NCBI RefSeq assembly: GCF_016097555.1
Contig: NC_054704.1
Location: 2,934,891 to 2,998,890, forward strand
Reading direction: 5' to 3'
DNA: 64,000 nt
Origin: Gigantopelta aegis
Lineage: Eukaryota > Mollusca > Gastropoda > Neomphalida > Peltospiridae
Made by a program: the position numbers and the translations under genes. The notes beneath the pieces are model-generated. The model searched no databases. It saw only the letters and a list, made by a program, of their open reading frames with translations, and was not told the origin of the DNA. Shown one piece after another: positions 59,306 to 64,000 of this stretch (its first letter is position 1; every line of letters starts with the position of its first letter).

Positions 59306-60794
59306 TACTCTTCAAAAAAAGAAACGCAAAAGGGTACAAATGGGTTATAACTCCGATTTTATGTTTCCTACCGGTTCATGCTTTGTGAATATAAGGTCAT
59401 TGCATGTCCCAAACACATTCCCACGGTTACATTCGATAAAACGCAGCTACTGTACAATAAAGTTCCAAAATGTGAATATTCGCAAAAACGCAGCCACGTG
59501 CAAACCATGTCACCACTGCACATGCGTTGTCTGCACGTGCAACATGAACACCGACAGTATAAAAGTGCAGGGTGTTCGCTTGCCTGGCCTCTGTATCTGG
59601 CCGACAGTTGACAATCCAGGACATGCCACGTCTCAGTGAACCGCAGAGAAACAATGCCATCGGCCGACTAGACGCAGGTGAATCCAGAACGGCCGTTGCC
59701 AGGGCATTCCATGTGTCCCCAAGCACCATCTCCAGAATGTGGGACCGTTACCAGCAACATGGATCAACACGTGACCTCCCTAGATCCGGTCAACCACGGG
59801 TCACTACCCCCGGGCAGGACCGCTACATCCGGGTACGCCACCTTCGGGAACGATTGACTACTGCCACCTCCACAGCCGCAGCAATACCAGGTTTGCGCAG
59901 GATATCCGACTAGACCGTACGGAACCGCCTACGTGAGGTAGGAATTCGTGCCAGACGTCCAGTTCGAGGTGTCATCTTAACACCACAACACCGTCGACTC
60001 CGACTGCAGTGGTGCCAGATTCATCGACAATGGCCTCAACTGCGATGGAGACAGGTGTGGTTCAGTGACGAGTCCCAATTTCTGCTCCGACGTCATGATA
60101 GAAGATGTCGCGTGTATAGGCGTCGTGGTGAACGTTATGCGGCAAACTGCGTGCAGGAAGTGGACAGATTCGGCGGGGGTAGTGTCATGGTGTGGGCAGC
60201 CATCTCACACACTGGCAGAACTGACCTGGTCAACGTGCAGGGCAACCTGAATGCACAGGCCTACATTGACCAGATCCTCCGGCCACACATCGTTCCAGTT
60301 ATGGCCAACACCAATGCAGTGTTCCAACATGACAACGCCAGGCCTCACACAGCACGTCTCACAACGGCTTTCCTACAGAACAACAACATTAATGTCCTTC
60401 CTTGGCCATCGATATCACCGGATTTGAACCCAACTGAGCATCTATGGGACGAGTTGGACCGACAGCGACAACCACAGCCCCAGACCCTGCCCGAGCTGCC
60501 AGCAGCCTTGCAGGCCGAGTGGGCCACCATCCCCCGGGACGTCATCCATACTCTGGTTGCTTCAATGGGCAGGCGGTGCCAGGCAGTTGTCAACACACGC
60601 GGAGGCCACACCCGGTATTGACTCCAGATGACCTTGACCTTGGTGGTGTGTCCTATCACTTACTCACAATGGACTAGAGTGAATTGTGAACAATCCTGCA
60701 ACATTTGGTAATTATCGGACTCACCATTCAATAATTAAATCAATTCTCCAAATGTTACGACAATGTGGTTTTGCGTTTCTTCTTTTGAAGAGTA
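59306..60794 (+). mobile_element. Tc1-type transposon, copy 2
   Basis: 1,489 bp, flanked by TA (59304-59305, 60795-60796), with TIRs beginning TACTCTTCAAAA. It is nearly identical to the inverse of copy 1, which implies recent activity. It sits in the right arm of the large inverted repeat. Confidence 0.92.
59623..60621 (+). pseudogene. Tc1 transposase with a single nonsense codon
   Basis: 333 codons run in one frame from MPRLSEPQRNNAIGRLDAGE to RRCQAVVNTRGGHTRY, interrupted only by TAG at 59911-59913 after GLRRISD. Copy 1 has a Gln codon there. The HTH region (STISRMWDRYQQ) and the DD34E catalytic blocks (WFSDES, HDNARPHTA, SPDLNPTEHLWDEL) are all present. Nine bases found in copy 1 after LDR are absent here, in frame. 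About 332 residues is normal for Tc1 transposases. The protein acts in trans on the terminal repeats and inserts at TA. This copy should be inactive unless the stop is read through or is a sequencing error. Confidence 0.88.
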
Positions 60795-61500
60795 TATATA
60801 CATTGTTTCAGTAAACTTTTACTGGTTATACACGCAAAAAACACTGGATATTTCACATACTTATGAAAAATATTGAAATGAGCATTAGGCAAGTATTTGT
60901 TACACATTTGTTCAGAATGTTTTTTGTCATTGTGTTCCCTCAAAATTGTTATTTAAGTCATTAAGTTTAAGAACATGCCACAATGCTGACAACTTTCAAT
61001 GGAAGAAGTTGTATTTTCCCCCGTATTTAAAGGAAAATGCTAAAATATCTATTGGACCTTAATTAATTTTGTTGAGTATAGTATAGGCAGATATACTGAA
61101 CCATATTTGAATAATGCTGCCACAATATATTAAATACAGTGCAATTTTTAATAGTAAAAGGTTCAAGCAGCCCAAAATATGTGTAAATACAGAAAATAGT
61201 GCATTTCAGGCATTGCTTAACTTTTGCCGATGAGTATATCATTATTCATACCACATATTGCATTGTTATTTGGTTTGTTACTATTAACATCTAGTATAGG
61301 ATGAATATCATTCATTTTGGCCTTATATCTGTTAAAAATTTATATGGAAGACAAATTTATCACTATATTTAATTTTTCAATATAGTGTTTTTGGAACACA
61401 AATGGTGATATTTTTTTAATCCACTAACGTTTTTGCTGCAGACAAGCAGATATTAAATTCATATATAATGAGGTATCTAAAAATACTTGTCTCCAAAAAT
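60795..61500 (-). repeat. Right arm of the large inverted repeat
   Basis: Blocks ataccacatattgcattgtt and accatatttgaataatgctg (about 61100-61260) are reverse matches to the left arm near 57.0-57.2 and 57.8 kb. No gene is seen. Confidence 0.45.
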
Positions 61501-61907
61501 CCCTAGGGGGGAGGAGGGTTTCGGTATCTGGCCCATGGACTAAAATGTGTTTGCCAGAGAAAAACTCAGTCTCAAGATGAAAGACATGAAGGCAAGCTGT
61601 CTGAAAAATCCAGAGAGAAATAAAAACAATCTCACTGTCAATGTCAGTTTTAAGTAGTACATGCCATTTTCAAAAGACAGGAAAACAAAAAAAGTTCAAA
61701 CTATTCCTTTCACCAATAAAAGTCAGTAGCTGACTGCACAGAAACTTCACAACTTTGTCCAGTTTTGTCAGAGGATGACTGCACAAATTTGTCCAAGTTG
61801 GTCAATAGATGTTTGCACAAAAAGTTCACAGATTTATCCAGTCAGTAGATGACTGCACAAAAACTTCACAGATTTGTCCAACTTGTATTGGAAATAACAA
61901 AACAATA

Positions 61908-62105
61908 CTAATTTTGTGTGCAATTTACAAATCAATCGGCTTAGAAATGAATAAAAAAGGCGTTCCTAGCCCGAGTACTCTGACTGTAAGAGAGCTAGAC
62001 GGACATTTGGACATAAATAATGAGAGTGTGTTTATGTTCAAATGTCTGTCTAGCTCTCTTACAGTCAGAGTACTCAGGCTAAGGCGTTCCCTGTGCTATG
62101 GACTT
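61908..62105 (+). repeat. Dispersed repeat family Z, copy 2, holding a MITE
   Basis: ttttgtgtgcaatttacaaa through aaaaaaggcgttcc and on to ctgtgctatggac match 54600-54830, with the hairpin MITE inserted between. Confidence 0.7.
61967..62081. mobile_element. 115-bp hairpin MITE with 9-bp target duplication
   Basis: The two 43-bp ends are inverted copies with two mismatches (left TAGCCCGAGTACTCTGACTG and on; right ...cagtcagagtactcaggcta). AGGCGTTCC flanks it at 61958-61966 and 62082-62090. The related sequence at 54.78 kb has one AGGCGTTCC and no insert, which confirms the borders. A 9-bp duplication would fit a Mutator-like source, but I cannot prove that. Confidence 0.88.
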
Positions 62106-62239
62106 ATAGTTTTAATGTTTATTAGCCTATTGAATGGACCCATGCTAAAATCACAAAAATTAATTTATTCCCAATTAACTGAAACACTGAAATAAATGTG
62201 AACTGTTTAATGTTTGTGGTTATTCTTATATATTCCGTT

Positions 62240-62910
62240 TATTTAATTATTACCCATCACTGACGTAGGAAGCGGGGAAGGGGGTACTTTGTAGCAGCAT
62301 CGATGGTTTATATATTAATTTTATACGTGTGTGCCCACCCACCCCACTTTTTGGTATCTTCCTACAGGCTACACCCGTTTATATTAACAAATTCTGGGTA
62401 CTAGGCCTATCGGCCTCCCCCACCCAAACCCCCAATACTTGCTGCTGGTAATAACTTGGTACTTGGTGATGCCTCGACCAGAAGTGGTCAGGCCCTTATA
62501 AAGGGCCCTATGGGCAACCTAGGGAGACACCACAGCATCGTAAAGGTCTAAAATTAACGAGCTACTCTCGATTCACTAATATCAAAACCTATATTAGCTC
62601 GGCCATTTACCTTTCAACCGACCGTTCAAAATTGCGCCAAATTCCCTCAATCAAAATTACGCATCCTTTTCTCTTTGGCATTTAACGGCTCCATTCAAAT
62701 TCCATAGCACCACTACCACCCCCACCTGCCTGCTACCGATTTGATCGGGCTGCTGGTGCTCCCTTGCACCTGCCAGTGCAGGCAGTCCCTCCTCTCCCCT
62801 CCCCCACCTTTCCTGTCATGGACGGAGACGTGCCCATGACAGGCGTGTGCTACAACAGCTTGTTCTGAATGTGCACGTAAAACCCTATGACATGACGAAA
62901 ATTGTACCAT
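62240..62910. other. GC-richer non-coding stretch with a dispersed module
   Basis: C-rich sequence ends in gacggagacgtgcccatgac, aggcgtgtgctacaacagct and tgttctgaatgtgcacgtaa. This resembles the module embedded in the 69-bp array at 46.45, 47.08, 47.88 and 49.35 kb, so the module is a dispersed repeat in its own right. No gene seen. Confidence 0.55.
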
Positions 62911-63113
62911 GTCTTCTTTAAATGACCTTCAACTTTGCATGCGGAAAAAAATGTGAGGACTTGTAGTAGTCTGTGCACGTGGTATCGAGAAATCCTTGAT
63001 TGTTTTGTTGAGATCGCACGTTGTTGTTTTTGGAAAATAAACCTACAATGTATAGGCCTACAGTATTTAGCAGTTTGTAATAAAAGCCGTTTAATCGCCA
63101 CCCGCGTTACCGT

Positions 63114-63985
63114 CAGACCTGTCAACCCTCCCGGATTCTGCGGGAGTCTCCCGGTATTTGATCAAATCTCCTTTCACCTGTGTGGGAGACAATTTCTCCT
63201 GTTAAATGACATATTTGTAAGCAAAAAAAAAAAATCGATCCTCTTTTGTCAAAATAGCATAAGGGAAGTAACTGCCTTTTTTTTCTCATTCGGAAAATGT
63301 CGACTACTTTCGGTTTCTGAGAATGTAACATGCCGAATTGTCCCGACTGTTTAACCTTTGCCGAGGTGAGAATTGTGCGATAGTCTATTTATATTGTTAA
63401 AAAAGCACATGGAGTTTATAAAATGACGTGTTATTATAATGTTTGTTGTCATCGTAATGGCTACAAAGCGTGTTGCCGCTACCTTTCCAATTTAGTTCTA
63501 ATAACACCTCTGAATTGTAAAATGTCTTCCCACTAGATTACATAATGCAACTATGACGAATCTGAACTGCCAGACTCCGAGTTGACAGCGATACACATGA
63601 TGCATGTTAAAATCACATGTCACAGCAAGACAACGAAAAGACCAATTAGCTTATAAACATACTTGTGTCAGTTAATTTTGTATGTTTGTGCAGTAAAATG
63701 TTGGTTATAAGGGTACACTTCAAGAAATTATTTTTGTACAATTAAAAAATGTTGTACAATTAAAAAACATTGACTTAAAGTTACTCACGGAAATGGGTAT
63801 AATTCCGGTATATTTCACACGATGTCCATAATGAGGTTGTTTATTGCATCATTATAATGATTTTAAATAAGTACCACGCCACCGTTCCTCATTATAGTAA
63901 AAACTGAATATTAATTTATAAGATTTATATAAATTTTACGCAACCTGTAAGGCTGTAAGTGTAATACCGTAAATGTACTAATTAA
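63114..63985 (+). repeat. Dispersed repeat family Y, copy 2
   Basis: It matches 13703-14555 along its length, same orientation, with indels (for example it lacks the segment around 14370-14395). It may continue past the window. Confidence 0.8.
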
Positions 63986-64000
63986 AAAAAAATTCTGGTT

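Noticed and set aside
61809..62195. 128-codon ORF
   Set aside because: It reads through both TIRs of the hairpin MITE and flanking repeat, with no recognisable protein.

Overview
This window looks like nuclear DNA from an animal, most likely a mollusc. That assignment is inference. It rests on one gene split into many GT-AG exons, on tRNA-headed SINEs of a type I associate with gastropods and bivalves, on Tc1 and pogo DNA transposons, and on very abundant minisatellites. There is no operon structure, ribosome-binding site, CRISPR array or phage signal.

The only convincing cellular gene runs left to right from before base 1 to a stop at 27682-27684. I reconstruct 19 exons (1-18, 1389-1523, 2628-2720, 3463-3673, 4233-4341, 6330-6492, 7036-7141, 7479-7599, 8386-8524, 9270-9365, 10103-10214, 10593-10657, 12438-12591, 12814-13511, 17370-17447, 22731-22831, 23497-23644, 26962-27020, 27519-27684). 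Their reading phases agree at every junction. The product most resembles HPS6, a BLOC-2 subunit used in making lysosome-related organelles. The N-terminal start is outside the window.

Layout. 1-28 kb: the HPS6-like gene. Its introns hold a 79-bp array, a Tc1 element (4736-6230), a tRNA SINE (10872-11252), an 853-bp dispersed repeat, an 89-bp array, a decayed Tc1-like pseudogene (about 18.2-19.1 kb), a pogo/Tigger-like element (19487-22529) and an inverted pair of AT-rich elements (16.3-17.2 and 24.8-25.6 kb). 28-32 kb: a broken LINE with reverse-transcriptase motifs, a pair of possible exons around a 30-bp minisatellite, and an L1-type ORF1 remnant. 32-42 kb: non-coding DNA with SINEs and several tandem arrays. 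42.3-45.9 kb: a 3.3-kb minisatellite plus a 41-bp array. 46.3-51.7 kb: a 69-bp array with higher-order duplications, one of which copied a SINE. 52-64 kb: nested transposons, including a retroposon with a 13-bp target duplication, a 952-bp TIR element, a Tc1 copy with one nonsense codon, and a 115-bp hairpin MITE whose empty-site relative is also in the window.

The most unusual theme is that several tandem repeats in the gene are built from its own exon-intron boundaries (exons 10, 14, 16 and 17, and perhaps the 30.5-kb exon). They multiply usable-looking splice donors or acceptors. A LINE fragment shows a related event, in which a conserved reverse-transcriptase segment has become a minisatellite.
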